A stretch of 64,000 nt of DNA. It comes from Carallia brachiata (lineage: Eukaryota; Streptophyta; Magnoliopsida; Malpighiales; Rhizophoraceae). The translations under genes and the position numbers were made by a program. Location of the stretch: positions 1,835,548-1,899,547 of the forward strand of contig JADCRB010000066.1 in the NCBI GenBank assembly GCA_021464245.1. The letters are read 5' to 3'. Shown piece by piece: positions 33,701 through 47,400 of the stretch (positions within the stretch are counted from its first letter, which is position 1; each line of letters starts with the position of its first letter). A model generated the notes under the pieces. That model was not told where the DNA came from. It saw only the letters and a program-made list of their open reading frames with translations, and made no database searches.

Positions 33701-35539
33701 ATCTCTAATAGTCTTCTTCCTACAATTAGATGAGGCAAACAATGTTCTACATATGATTAACTTGTCAGTTCTCCATTTTTTTATTAAAAGAAAAAAAGAC
33801 ACCCTAGTAGCTTAGTGATAAGAGGCATAATTATTAAAACAAGTTTAGGAAATGATATGTGAGAAAAAAAGTTGCAATAGATTTTAAGTAAATTTACAGA
33901 AAACAAATTTAATCAAATTTATATACACTTTCTCTCTTTTTTTTTTTTTTCCTAGAGAGTGTATATCTAAATTTGATACACACTTTCTCTTCAAGTCTCA
34001 ATATAATGGAAAAATCAGGGAGTCCATAAGTTTCAAGCCACGATTGGCACTCTACACATTCTATCATATCAAATAAAGGTAAATATCATACTCAATTACG
34101 TTTAATTTATGAAGAGTGCAATAATAAGTGTATTTTGTAACTGCAATAAAAAATTTGAAAAAAAATAGTGATATTTTTTCGTAAGTTTAGTTTTTATCAC
34201 TGTGGTTGCACAAAAATACTCATTGTTTCAATCTAAATATTGTCTAAATAATGTTTGTTTGACCATAAACATTAACTGTTCTATTAATAGTTTATTTTGA
34301 TAATAAATTTCCTAATTAACAAATAGATAAATCTCCTTACAAGTAAAATTTTGCCATATAAGCAAAAAAGACTTATAGAATCAAGGAGAACAAAGATAGA
34401 ATTTTCTCTTTTTACGTAAATTACTATCAGACCCGCACAATATAATATTTATTTATGAAATTTGTTAAGAATTTTGTTTTCTCTTGTGTTTTATTATATT
34501 GGAAAAACAAAAAGACATTCAAATGTTGCGTATTATTTTTCTTTTTATAATATGATTTAAGTTAAGTTTGCTTTATGTTAATTTAGGTTCAAAAGAAACA
34601 TTAAAATAAACTGATTTTTAGTGAAAAAGGGGAAGATTTTGTGTTGTTTATTTTTTTTCTATTTTTGATGCAATAGTGATTTTTTTAAGAAAAAAATGTA
34701 GAATTGAAATATTTTTTTTTTCTTGAAAAAAGGGATTTGAAATTAGTTTTTTTTTTCCCTTTTGTCTTTCATTTTTCTATATAGAAAATTAGTTACATTA
34801 AAGTAAGATCATAAGAATTAGTAGAATTCTTGTTTGATTATAATTAGATATAATTGATGATTCATAAAATTTATTTTGATTGTAATCAATTTTCATAACT
34901 ATAAGACTTATATTTTATATGTAAAATAAGAAAAAAAGTGATCAAAAATTAAATAACTATCATCATTAATTATAAACACAAACCCAATAGTCCATAAACA
35001 TTGCTCTTCAATTATAAGGAACCTGCCCCATTACGCTGTCTGACAGACTTGCAATGGCCTGCTGCACAGCCTCTTCATCGACATGTTAATTGAAGGATTT
35101 ATTTATTCCAACCCCTGCTTCACACGCCAATAATCCGTAACTGTTGCTCTTGCTGCTTCCAATTGGACCCCGCTTCCTTGAACAAATATTGGATTCCATT
35201 CTCTAGAAATCTATTCAGTCATAGTTACTCTCTTAACAATCACTTTTGGCATATATAATTACTCCTTTTCCTACAGGTTGCCACTATTTGTAACTATCAG
35301 CGTACCATTTCAAAATTTTGACTGAGAAAATTGAGGAACTCAAGGTAACGTGGTGAGAGCGGACCCAGGCGGAAGCGGGGATTGTCGCCTCAAATTTTAA
35401 ATCATATTTGTTTAGCAGATAACTATATAATTTTTAATGCTTGCTTAGTGGCAACAGCCTTATACCCTCACCGCCCATCGTCAAATTTTAGTCTGCCCCT
35501 CAGATCCCGCGTTCGATTCCATGCCAAATCAATTTCTTT

Positions 35540-35850
35540 CGTTCTCGCTCTCTTTTTTTTTCGCTTCCCTTCTTTTTTCTTCTCGCTGATTCCGTGGCTC
35601 CGTGCTTCTTTGCTTTAGGTTTTTTTTTCTTTTTTTTTGCCTTCTTTTTTTTTCTCCCTTCTCGTTTTTTTTTTTTTTTTTTTCCTTTGGCTTCTTCACC
35701 TTTTTTTCATCAAAGAATTCTTTCTCTTAGTTTTTTTGCTCTCTTTATTTTCTTTTTCAAAGAAATCCATTCCTTTTTTTTCTTTTTTTTTTTTTTGCTA
35801 CTTCGCTTTCGTTCCTCTTTGTTTTTTTTTTTATTTCTTTGGCTATCCAT
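35540..35850 (+). repeat. Polypyrimidine (T/C-rich) low-complexity tract
   Basis: About 300 bp of T-runs separated by C, G or short mixed words on the plus strand. The long phenylalanine-rich frames over it are compositional and not genes. Confidence 0.8.
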
Positions 35851-36569
35851 TTACAATGTATTTACCAAATTATTTTCATTTATTTTAAAATTGTTTCAAT
35901 AATTTTTATTCATATTATCACTCTTTTTTAAAATATTTTATCCTTTAATAAATAAATTATTATAATGATTGTTACTAACAAGAAAAAATATTTAAAAACA
36001 CATTATATATCTAAATATGTAGTTTTTATAAATTAACTTCATTTTATCAGTTATAAAAATTATAGTAAATATTTTTACAATAAACATCATAAAGAATCTA
36101 TTACAAACTGCATAATAGATGAATATTAAATATTTAAATGATTAATTTATAAAAAATGTATTGATTATATATAAAAATAAAATAAGTTTTAAATATTATA
36201 ATTCACATGATATAATTATAATGTTTATTATCTGAATAATTAAGTTAATTTTTTTACCATATATATTAATTTTTTATTTTTGTATTTATACATATAACAT
36301 TTGTCTCTGTTGACAATTTTTTCTACATCTGTCACTAGTGAGAACATCTAAGCTTTTATTTATCAATGAAGATTAACGAGAATCTGAAAACTGTGGCAGT
36401 AGGTGCTTCTAAAATCAATAGCCTTAATCCTCGGATCATAGTTGCATGTTGCAAGCGACATGAAGTTTCCATCGAGAAGGCAGTCGTTAAACACTTTATG
36501 CGAATATTTTGGTTAGTGAAGTCAAAGGTTCAAAACCCAACGAAGGCCTTTATTGGGATGGAAGCACTT

Positions 36570-39016
36570 ATCTCCATTTTTAAGGTGGTTGCCCAGTTTA
36601 GCCATCATTTTAATCTGATAAAAAAAAAAAGGGCAAGGACTTCTGTGATAAATTCTCTGTGTCACAGTCTCAAAGTGCAATAATTTCTGCAGATATTCAA
36701 CAAGTCTCTTCCAGCAAAATTTGATTCGGCAATGGATGTTAAACCCAATTTCATATTCTGATCACAGAGAGTTGGGAATGATGGTAACTTTGGAACAAGA
36801 AAACATGATCCCCACCAAACTACCCAAACTCAAAAAAAGAACCTGCTGTTTGCTATTAATAAACTACCACTTTGTTTTTCCAACGCCGCCCTCTATGGTT
36901 TATCTATATCATGCTTGTTAATTTATTCTTTTTTTTAGAAAGTAAAATACACTCATGTTTTAATATCATATAAATTTATTTTTTTATTTTTTATTTTAAG
37001 TGAATCTCACTTTTTGTGAAATATAAAATTATAACTAAATTATTCTATCAAAAAATATAAATTAAATTAAAAATTTCTTATCGTATCGTGATATAACCAT
37101 TTAAAATTGTCCCAGCGGAAAATGCAAAAAACGGATGGCACTTTATAAGGACTGTGGCCACACAAAACTCAAGCATAAAACCATGAAAAATCTCAACTTC
37201 AGCCAAAAATCCTTTTAAGGCTTAGAAGATTTAATTCATGTAGGCATCCAAAGCAAAACTAACGTGGATGCTACGCCAAATAGTCCAGGGGCACCATTAC
37301 ATGATCAGACAAAATTTTATTCAAATAGTATTTTATATTATAATTAACAATATATTTTGTGCAAACACAATAAAAAAATGTGAATCGAAAAAATAATAAT
37401 ATTTTTTATTGTACATTTTATTATTATAATTACACAAAATACAATAATTACTATAATATAGACACTATTTGGCCAAATTTTCATTTGGCCATCTAACATT
37501 TACCATATTCCATAAACAAATAAAAACATTTTCTCCTGAAAATAGCATGTTTTTCAGAATGATACAAGCCCAGGGTATTTTCTCTTTCTTCTCCTTCCTT
37601 TGGAAGAAAAAGAAATAAAGTACGAAGAAAGGACCCACAAACAAAGACATTAATACACAATTACACACACAAAAAAATAGGGAAAAAAAAGAAACAAAGC
37701 CTAAAATAAAAAATTGTATATCCAGTAGGTATCTCCAGCACATTCACTTTCACTGTCCACAAAACGTGTTTAGGTATACAACAGGGCATGTCTCACATAC
37801 TTCCACTATGGCACGTGATGCAATTTTAAATCTATACTCTATAGACGACCACTCATTAACTTTAAAACCGATTAGGCATGAGGCAGCCCTAGTTCAGAAC
37901 TTGCCTTTTAGGATGTGTACAGAGAACTTTTGCTGTAAGGCCAGGAATGAGTTCCTTTAGGAGAGCATTCAACTTAATTGTATCTAGCTCATGAAAAGAG
38001 ACCATCAGTTTGCTTTTTTCTAGTAAAAAAATAATCACGTACCCTCCTAATCTATCGGGTTTTCTAATTTGTTATAGTAATTTAAGTCCTATGATGCGAT
38101 TTGAAAAGTGCTTACTTAATTTTGTTCTTTTTTATGATAAGTAAAACTCATCCATAATTTTATACCACATAAATTTACTATTTTATTTTTTATTTTAAAT
38201 AAATCTCACTCATTGTATACTGTAAAATTATGAATAAATTATATTTATGAAAAATAGAAGTCAAAAAAAAAATCCCCATATAGCAGGGAATAGAGCTTTG
38301 GCATGCTTCTGAAATAATACTCAGTATTACAGAATTAGAGAATTATAACTTGAATAGTAATCACATACAAACAAAAACGTACTGCATAAACAGGTATCAT
38401 GATTAAGGAACTTCGATAGAAGCATGGCAATCAGCATAGTATCCATTGAGGTAGAAACAAAAGGGATAAGAACACTGAACATAAATATCAGATGGATAAT
38501 CCTTGCCTTGAAGTGCTATACAATTTTGGTGGGCAGCTTCTAGCATAGACATTCCAATTGGGACCTCATCTCCATCCTTATCTGTCCAATTGGGACCTTA
38601 ATATTCATTTCCATCCTTATCTACAAAGGTTAAGAGATATCCTGTAAACACATCAAGTGCGTAAAATCACGGGCAGCGATAGCTCGCTCGCGTGGTTCAT
38701 CCTAAGGCGTGAACCTCCTAATTATTAAAGACATAAGATCTATATTGCGTAAACTTAATGTAGGCAAAATCAATGAGACAATCAGTTGAGGCATTAAATA
38801 TGCATTCTCAAGACACAAGAGCTTACTTTGGTGCTTCCGAAACATAGCATTGTGGACTACTTTGGCTTCTCGATGAAATTCAAACTGAATTCCAAAGGGC
38901 TCAATCCCAAATTAGTTTCTAGATACGACTATTGCTGTTTTGGTTCTCTCAACAAAATCACGGAAACGATTGATATAAAGAGGGCTTTTCTCGGCATTTA
39001 CATGAACTATGGGCAT
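36570..39016. repeat. Tandem duplication, unit 1 (2447 bp)
   Basis: The unit starts ATCTCCATTTTTAAGG and ends AACTATGGGCAT. It repeats as unit 2 at 39018-41472 with scattered substitutions and small indels. Within it, minus-strand 38407-38590 encodes IGMSMLEAAHQNCIALQGKD and a cysteine-bearing tail ending in TAA, similar in both units. Plus-strand 38828-39016 also has a shared open frame (VDYFGFSMKFKLNSKGLN). Neither is recognised, so these are noted and not called genes. Confidence 0.85.
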
Positions 39017-39017
39017 N

Positions 39018-41472
39018 ATCTCCATTTTTTAAGGTAGTTGCCCATTCAGCCATCATTTTAATCTGATTAAAAAAAATGGGTAAGGAATTCTGTGATAAAT
39101 TCTCTGTGTCAGAGTCTCAAAGTGCAATAATTTCTGCAGATATTCAACAAGTCTCTTCCAGCAAAATTTGATCGGGCAATGGATGTTAAACCCAATTTCA
39201 TATTCTGATCACAGAGAGTTGGGAATGATGGTAACTTTGGAACAAGAACACATGATCCCCACCAAACTACCCAAACTCAAAAAAAAGAAGCTGCCGTTTG
39301 CTATTAATAAACTACCATTTTTTTTTCCAACGCCATTATCTATATCGTGCTTGTTAATTTATTCTTTTTTTAAAAAGTAAAACACACTCATGTTTTAATA
39401 TCATATAAATTTATTTTTTTATTTTTTATTTTAAGTAAATTTCACTTTTTGTGAAATATAAAATTATAACTAAATAATTCTATCAAAAAAATATGAATTA
39501 AATTAAAATTTTCGTATCCTAAATAACTATTTAAAATTGTCCCAGCGGAAAATGCAAAAAAACGGATAGCACTTTATAAGGACTGTGGCCACACAAAACT
39601 CAAACATAAAATCATGAAAAATCTCAACTTCAGCCAAAATCCTTTTAAGGCTTATGAAAAATCTCAAGTTCAGCCAAAAATCCTTTTAAGGCTTAGAAGA
39701 TTTAAGTCATGTAGGCATCCAAAGCAAAACTAACATGAATGTTATGCCCAAATAGTCCAGGGACACCATTACATGATCAGACAAATTTTATTTAAATAGT
39801 GTTTATATTATAATTAATAATATATTTTGTGTAACCACAATAAAAAAAATATAAATCAAAAAAATAATGATATTTTTTATTGCACATTTTATTATTGTAG
39901 TTACACAAATAAGAATAGTATTACTAGGTAGATACTATTTGGCCAAATTTTCATTTGGCCATCTAACACTTCCCGTATTCCAGAAACAAATAAAAACATT
40001 TTCCCCTGAAAATAGCATGTTTTTCAGAATGATACAAGCCCAACGTATTTTCTCTTTCTTCTCCTTCCTTTGGAAGAAAAAGAAATAAAGGATGAAGAAA
40101 GGACCCACAAACAAAGACATTAATACACACACAAAAAAGGGGAAAAAAAAAGAAACAAAGCCTAAAATAAAAAATTTTATGTCCCGTAGGTATCTCCAGC
40201 ACATTCACTTTCACTGTCCACAAAACCTGTTTAGGCATACAACAGGGCATGTCTCACGTACTTCCCCTATGGCCCGTGATGCAATTTCAAATCTATACTC
40301 TATAGACATGCACCCATTAACTTTAAAACCGATTGGGCATGAGGAACCCTGTTCAAACTTGCCTTTTACGATGTGTACAGAAAACTTTTGCTGTAAGGCC
40401 AGGAATGAGTTCCTTTAGGAGAGCATTCAACTTAATTGTATCTAGCTCATGAAAAAAGATCATCAGTTTGCTTTTTTTCAGTAAAAAAATAATCGCGTAC
40501 CCTCCTAATCTATCGGGTTTTCTAATTTGTTATAATAGTTTAAGTCCTATAATGCGATTCAAAAGGTGCTTTCTTAATTTTACTCTTTTTTATGGTAAAT
40601 AAAACTCATCCATAATTTTATACCACATAAATTTATTATTTTATTTTTTATTAGACAATAAATTTCACTTATTGTCTAGTGTAAAATTATAAATAAGTTA
40701 TATTTACAAAAAATAGAAGTGAAAATAAAAATCCCTGTGTAGCAGAGAATAAAGCCTTATGCTTATGAAATAATACTCTATATTATAGAATTAGAGAATT
40801 ATAACTTGAATAGTAATCACATACAAACAAAAACGTACTACATAAACAAGTATTATGATTAAAGAACTTCGATAGAAGCATGGCAATCAGCATAGTATCC
40901 ATTGAGGTAGAAACAAAAGGGATAAGAACATTGAACAAAAATATCAGATGGATAATCCTTGCCTTGAAGTGCTATACAATTTTGGTGGGCAGCTTCTAGC
41001 ATAGACATTCCAATTGCGACCTCAGTGAGATCCTTATCTGTCCAATTGGGACCTTAGTATTCATGTCGATCCTTATCTAGAAAGGTTAAGAGATATCCTG
41101 TAAACACATCAAGTGCATGAAATCACAGGCAGCAATAGCTCGCTCACGTGGTTCATCCTAAGGCGTCAACCTCCTAATTATTAAAGACATGAGATCTATA
41201 TTGCGTAAACTTAATGTAGGTAAAATCAATGAGACAATCAGTTGAGGCATTAGATATGCATTCTCAAGACACAAGAGCTTACTTTGGTGCTTCCGAAACA
41301 TAGCATTGTGGACTACTTTGGCTTCTCGATGAAATTCAAACTGAATTCCAAAGGGCTCAATCCCAAATTAGTATCTAGATACGACTATTGTTATTTTGGT
41401 TCTCTTAACAAAATAACGGAAACGATTGATATAAAGAGGGCTTTTCTCGGCATTTACATGAACTATGAGCAT
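39018..41472. repeat. Tandem duplication, unit 2 (2455 bp)
   Basis: Matches unit 1 end to end. It contains an extra internal 46-base-scale repeat near 39612-39700 (AAAAATCTCAACTTCAGCCA and its near copy). It is separated from unit 1 by a single N at 39017. Confidence 0.85.
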
Positions 41473-41603
41473 TTACTTGAAACATAGCATGACTTGTTAA
41501 AAAGAAAATTGAATTACATTTCACTTTAAAATTAGCCCATCAAAATACTTTATATCACGAAAAGGAGGAAATTTTACTAAAACTTTGTATCAAAATACTT
41601 TAC

Positions 41604-42466
41604 TGTAAATAGGTATAAAAAAAAAAAAAAAGAAAGGTATTGGCAGCCGCCAACCTTGAAGTCAAGGTTGGCAGCTGTCAACCTAATTAAATGCCACCAA
41701 CCAAATGGTTGGTGGTAGACAGGCGGGGGGAGACCTATAAATTGGCCTCCCCAAATTGAATTAAAGCAGAGCAGAGAGAAGCAAGCGAAGAAAAAAAAAA
41801 AAAGAAGCAGAGAGGAGTGAAAAATAAAAAAATCTCTTGAAAATTCAGTAAATTTATAATAGAAAAATTTAGAGAATTTGAGAGAAAAATAAAATTTTGA
41901 AAATCTCTTAAGAAAATTTTCCTTTTTTTACGTACTTTTACTCTGCAATATACTCTCCTAACTCCTTTTTTAGAGATATTTCAGGGGTAAACCTCAAAAA
42001 ATTTGCTGTTTCCATTTCTAAAATTTTTTAGGTTTATATTCTCGGATCGCTTTAGATCTGAATTTATGAGAATATAGATCTAAAAATATCAAATTACTAC
42101 AAATTCGGCTGGAATTAAGTCTCATACGGCCCTCAGCAAAATCCAGGCAGCTCATCCGAGAACAAGTCCCTTCGACCCTCGGTGAAATTAAGCCAGATCG
42201 GCTCAGATCAGGTCTCTGTTCTTAACCGTAGTCAAAACGTCCAAATAGATACAGTTTCAGTCTACCCAGTTCAAAAAAAGCGTGTGAAAATTATTTCTGT
42301 CAAGATCAAGCTCGTGCAGCCCTTGACGGAGTCAAAAAAGGAACACTAATCGGAGGATCTACGGAGATCGACCCCACGTAAATTTTCTTTTATTTTAAAT
42401 TTTTATTTGTAATTTATTTTTGTATTTTCGAGTTTAATTGTTTTAGACTCGAAATTTACCTTTACA
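41604..42466 (+). repeat. 5' LTR of element 2
   Basis: TGTAAATAGG to TTTACA. U3 has an imperfect hairpin (TTGGCAGCCGCCAACCTT against AAGGTTGGCAGCTGTCAA, about 41641-41682) and CCACCAACCA/TGGTTGGTGG. A TATA box TATAAAT is at 41736-41742. U3 differs from both U3 types of element 1, while R-U5 is homologous in inverted orientation. Confidence 0.9.
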
Positions 42467-42518
42467 AATTTTTGGCACGCTCGGTGGGACCTCTTCACCT
42501 CCCATCTCTTGTTCCTTA

Positions 42519-42564
42519 AAAAAAAAAAAAAAAAAAAAAAGAGCCGAGAGAGAAAAAAAAAAAG

Positions 42565-42638
<74 letters not shown>

Positions 42639-42703
42639 ACGAAAAAGTAAAAAAGTAAAAAAAAAAAAAGTAAAAAGTAAAGTAAAAAAAAGTAAAAAGT
42701 AAA

Positions 42704-42738
<35 letters not shown>
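42519..42738 (+). repeat. A-rich leader of element 2
   Basis: About 220 bp of poly-A with GTAAAAAGTAAAAA units between PBS and the gag ATG, homologous to 26490-26700 of element 1. Confidence 0.85.
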
Positions 42739-42744
<6 letters not shown>

Positions 42745-42762
42745 AGGTGTTCAGCACATCAA

Positions 42763-44455
42763 ATGGCACCGAAAAGGAGTACAAGCTGCCACAAAAAGAA
42801 GGCAACGGCTCCATTGCCTGCATCAACTACCCTACCTGGGTACGCAGGTCCAGAAACCCGGGGACGGACACAATTTCTTGCCGTCCAAACCCGACAAAAT
42901 ATCGAAATGGAGAGTCCACAGCTCGCACAACAGGATCTCTCCCCTGACTCTCTTGCCGCATGGAGGAGTCGATCACCCACCCCGATCGAAGTCGGGGGCA
43001 ACACGACGAAGCCTGCTCAACAAATCCAACTCACACAGAAGAATCAGAAGAGTTCTCCCCCAGTCTTTCCCGGAGCCTCATCTGTTGCCGTCATGATGAC
43101 CAACACAACCAGTACAGAGAAAGATTTCAGAATTGGAGAACAAAATTTTGCAGCTGATCAGAGTCGTGGAGGAAAAAGATCAACAGATCGCCGCTCTCAA
43201 AGGAAAAGCCCCGATCCAAGTTGATCCCGATCCGCGAGGAGCAACCATATCCACCCGGTTTCACTCCAGAAGCCACACCAGCCGACGTCTTCCTGCAGAA
43301 AAGCGACCAGGTAGTTCTACACAGCTGCCACCCTCAAATTCTGTAGCTTCGCTATCTGTTCAACAATTGCAGGAAATGATAGCCAATACGATCCGACTGC
43401 AACAAGCTACATCCTTCCAAGGATCACAGATGTACGTCAAACCGTACACCAGACGGATCGAAAGTCTCAACATGCCTTGGGCTACCAGCCGCCCAAATTT
43501 CAACAATTCGACGGACGAGGCGATCCCAAACAGCACATCGCCCACTTCGTTGAAACCTGCAACAACGCAGGGACTTACGGAGATCTCTTGGTGAAGCAGT
43601 TTGTTCGTTCACTCAGGGAGACCGCTTTCACCTGGTTCATAAATCTTGAACCAGAATCGATCGACAGTTGGGAACAGCTACAACGAGAGTTCCTCAACAG
43701 ATTTTTCAGCACTCGAAGGACGGTAAGTATGATGGAGCTTACCAGCACCAAACAAAGAAAGGAGAGCCCGTTGTCGAATACATCAACAGATGGCGTGCCC
43801 TCAGCTTGGACTGCAAAGATCGCCTGACGGAGACTTCTGCCGTGGAGATGTGCATCCAGGGAATGCATTGGGAGCTGTTATACATCCTGCAGGGTGTCAA
43901 ACCCCGAACTTTCGAAGAACTGGCGACCCGCGCACATGATATGGAGATAAGCATCCAGACTTCCGGAGGCACGGTTCCCATCCAGTTGGACCAGCAAGGG
44001 GGCAGAAGGGAGATTAAGAAACCCAACAGCTCCGGAAAAGGAAAAGAAGTGATGACTGTTGAAGCCGCACCAGTAAAAGTGGGCGCCAAAGCTAAGGTAA
44101 ATCCTCCGACCCAAATAACTCAGCCAAAACAACAGGAAAGGCGGAAGGTGACATTGCGAGAGTTGGAGCAGAAGCAGTATCCATTCCCCGACTCAGACGT
44201 CCCGACATCTTGAACAACTCTTGGAGGCGAAGCTGATCGAACTCCCAGAGTGCAAGCGGCCGAATGAAAAGGATCGAGTCAGCGATCCGAGATTCTGCAA
44301 ATATCACCGGATAGTAAGTCATCCAACCGAGAAGTGTTTCGTCCTGAAGGAGCTAATCATGAAGCTCAAAAGCCAGAATAAAATCATTCTGGACCAGGAA
44401 GGCGTAACCTCAACCAACCACACCATCACTTCAAAACCATCAGAAGAGTGACACA
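42763..44455 (+). pseudogene. Gag of element 2, frameshifted
   Basis: Begins MAPKRSTSCHKKKATAP and matches gag of element 1 in pieces: MENKILQLIRVVEEKDQQ, GYQPPKFQQFDGRGDPK, AVEMCIQGMHWELLYIL. At least four single-base indels (near 43130, 43240, 43480 and 43780) change the frame. No intact capsid protein can be made from this copy as assembled. Confidence 0.85.
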
Positions 44456-44765
44456 CCGTAAGGAGGAGCCGCTCGACAACAAAAAGTCGACAACGGAGAA
44501 GGTATATGAAGCTCTCCAAACCCTTCTCGCTAACCCTCAGCTGTTTATAGCTTTGCAATCAACAGAAGTGTGGCAAAATCAAGTGCAATACTCTCCAGAC
44601 CTCAGCTGAATCTCACCATCAAGTAATTCACTCACGGAGCAACACGGCCCAAAATCACGTCGGATGTTACTCTGCTATCTCATTTTCAGATGAGGATCTC
44701 CTGCTGGGGTCCAAACCCCACAATCGGCCGCTGTATGTATCAGGCTATGTGAGAGAACAGAAGGT

Positions 44766-47400
44766 CGACGTATTCTGATCGACGATGGCTCAGCAGTCAA
44801 TATTATCCCAAAATCCACCATAAAGGAGCTCGGCATGGCATTGATGAATTATCAGACAGCCGCTTGATGATTCATGGCTTTAATCAAGGAGGACAGAAAG
44901 CAATTGGGATGATTCGCTTGGAGCTAACTATCGGTAATCTCACTTCTAGCACTCTATTTCACGTGATTGATGCACGTACCACATATAAGATGTTGCTAGG
45001 ACGACCGTGGATTCATGGAAATGGAGTTGTGCTCTCAAGCCTGCATCAGTGCTTCAAGTACTACAATGGTGGCGTTCAAAAGGTCAATGCTGACTTAAAG
45101 CCGTTCGATGATGCTGAATCACATTTGGCGGATGCAGTCTTCTACACCGACACAGACAATCCGGAGATCATTCCATCAAAAGCTACTTGGACTGGGGGCA
45201 TCCACAAAAAGGGAAAAGCTGTCGAAGAACCTGCCAATGCCAACCCCAGGCTCCAACAAATGAAAAGCTGCCACAGCCTGCTGAACTTCGTCCGAAGGAT
45301 GTTGCATCTTCAAGCTCCACTCCAGTCCTACGCTATGTGCCGAAGTCACGACGCTCAGAAGGTCAACCCCCTTTCTCTTATTGTATTGATTCTAAACAGG
45401 AGCAAGGACATAGCCAACCCAAAACAAAGGAGCTGCACAACCTGAAGGAGACTTACACTCTGCCGATACCAAAGATTGAGCCGGTTTTGTCTTCAAAACC
45501 ATTAAAAGGTTTCGTCAAACCACACACAGCAGCAGTCGAAGGCGGCTCACTTCCAGAAAGAAGAACACATGAAGGATTTGATCCTAATGCATACAAGCTT
45601 TTGGCAAAGGCGGGCTATGACTTCTCAAACCCGAGCACAATGGGTACGCTGCCGTCCACACATGGCGCCGCTTCTCAAACATCACAGTCCCGACCTGGCT
45701 TAGGCTATCAGGAGAAGTCACCTGTGCGGATCACGCTAAAGAGCCGAAGCCGAGCAGCTGATGCACGTGCCATCACCACCACCACCAAACAAGACAGGCT
45801 TATCCAGTCAAACAAAGAAGGTGAAGTCAGAGGTTCTCATTTCATGTCACAATTAGCGAGGAGGCTGATTCCGACTCATCAGATGGTGAAGTGAAGGAGG
45901 CTCCCCCGGAACTTGAAGATGGTGGCCAAGCAACTGTTGATGAACTCAAGGAGGTCAATCTTGGCTCTCCGGAAGATCCTCGACCTACATTTGTAAGTGC
46001 TTTACTTACTGCAGAAGAAGAGCAAGAATATGTTCAGGTATTAAGTCAATACAGGGACGTGTTCGCATGGAGTTACAAAGAAATGCCTGGACTTGACCCG
46101 AAAATTGCGGTGCATCGTCTAGCAGTAAAGAAGGGTGTTCGTTCTGTCAAGCAGCCACAACGACGGTTCCGCCCGGAACTCATTCCACAAATCGAGGAGG
46201 AGGTAACAAGCTGATCAATGCGGCTTCATCCGAGAGGTCACCTACCCAACGTGGATTGCCAACATTGTCCCGGTAAGAAAGAAGAATGGACAGTTGAGGG
46301 TATGTGTTGATTTTCGAGATCTTAACAGGCCTGCCCGAAAGATGACTTTCCATTGCCCATAACGGAGATCACAGTTGATGCAACAATGGGTCACGAAGCA
46401 TTGTCCTTCATGGATGGTTCTTCAGGCTATAACCAAATCAGAATGGCACCAGAAGACGAGGAGTTGACAGCATTCCGTACTGCTACAAAGTTATGCCGTT
46501 TGGATTAAAAAATGCTGGCGCCACTTATCAACGTGCCATGCAAAAAATTTTTGATGACATGCTGCACAAGATTGTAGAATGTTATGTTGATGACTTAGTT
46601 GTAAAGACTAAGAAGCGCAAAGACCACCTCGAGGATCTCAAGACGTGTTTCGAAAGACTTCGGAGGCATCAGCTCAAAATGAACCCTCTCAAGTGCGCAT
46701 TCGGTGTCACATCAGGAAAGTTTCTTGGGTTCGTGGTGCGCCATCGTGGAATCGAAGTTGATCAGTCAAAGGTTGAGGCAATTCAAAAGATGCCTGAACC
46801 TAAAAACCTGCACGAGCTGCGAAGTCTACAAGGAAAGCTGGCCTACATTCGCCGTTTCATCTCCAATTTAGCGGGATGTCAACCTTTCCATCGGTTGATG
46901 AAGAAGGATGTCAACTTCGAGTGGGACGAAGCTTGCAGCAAAGCCTTTGAGAGCATAAAGAAGTACCTTTCCAATCCACCAGTCCTAGGAGCTCCAATTC
47001 AAGGAAAGTCGTTGATTCTCTACATTGCAGCAGGAAAGATCTTTGGGAGCCTTGCTTGCACAGGAAAACGAGCAGGGAAAGGAAGTTGCCCTGTACTACT
47101 TGAGCAGAACACTAAACGGTCCGGAGCTGAGTTATTCGCCCATTGAAAAGACATGTCTAGCACTGTTCTTTGCCATTGACAAGCTGAGGCACTACATGCA
47201 AGCTCACACGGTACGTCTCATTGCCAGAGCTGATCCTGTCAAATATATCTTATCTAGACCAATCTTGTCAGGACGACTTGCCAAGTGGGCAGTAATCCTA
47301 CAAAGCTACGACATTGTCTACGTGCCTCAAAAAGCAGTCAAAGGACAAGCTCTAGCAGACTTCCTTGCAGATCACCCTGTTCCGTCATTGGGAGTTCACA
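44766..47400 (+). pseudogene. Protease-RT-RNase H region of element 2, frameshifted
   Basis: Protease motif LIDDGSAVNI near 44775-44810, then LGRPWIHGN near 45000. RT pieces include FRPELIPQIEEEV, MPFGLKNAGATYQRAM at 46493 and CYVDDLVVK near 46580-46610. RNase H pieces include ALLAQENEQGKEVALYY and LADFLADH. The stretch before MPFGL lacks about 16 bp present in element 1. Frames change repeatedly. Confidence 0.85.

Larger units (their letters stand above)
33000..36569. other. Intergenic region
   Basis: AT-rich with a repeat remnant at 33421-33700 and a pyrimidine-rich stretch at 35540-35850. I recognise no gene. A 105-codon frame at 36366-36683 has no family motifs and crosses into the duplicated unit. 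Confidence 0.55.

Noticed and set aside
37465..37743. Hydrophobic minus-strand frame (and its copy at 39935-40204)
   Set aside because: Driven by A/T composition; the amino-acid sequence is poorly kept between the tandem units (frameshifted) and has no known family.
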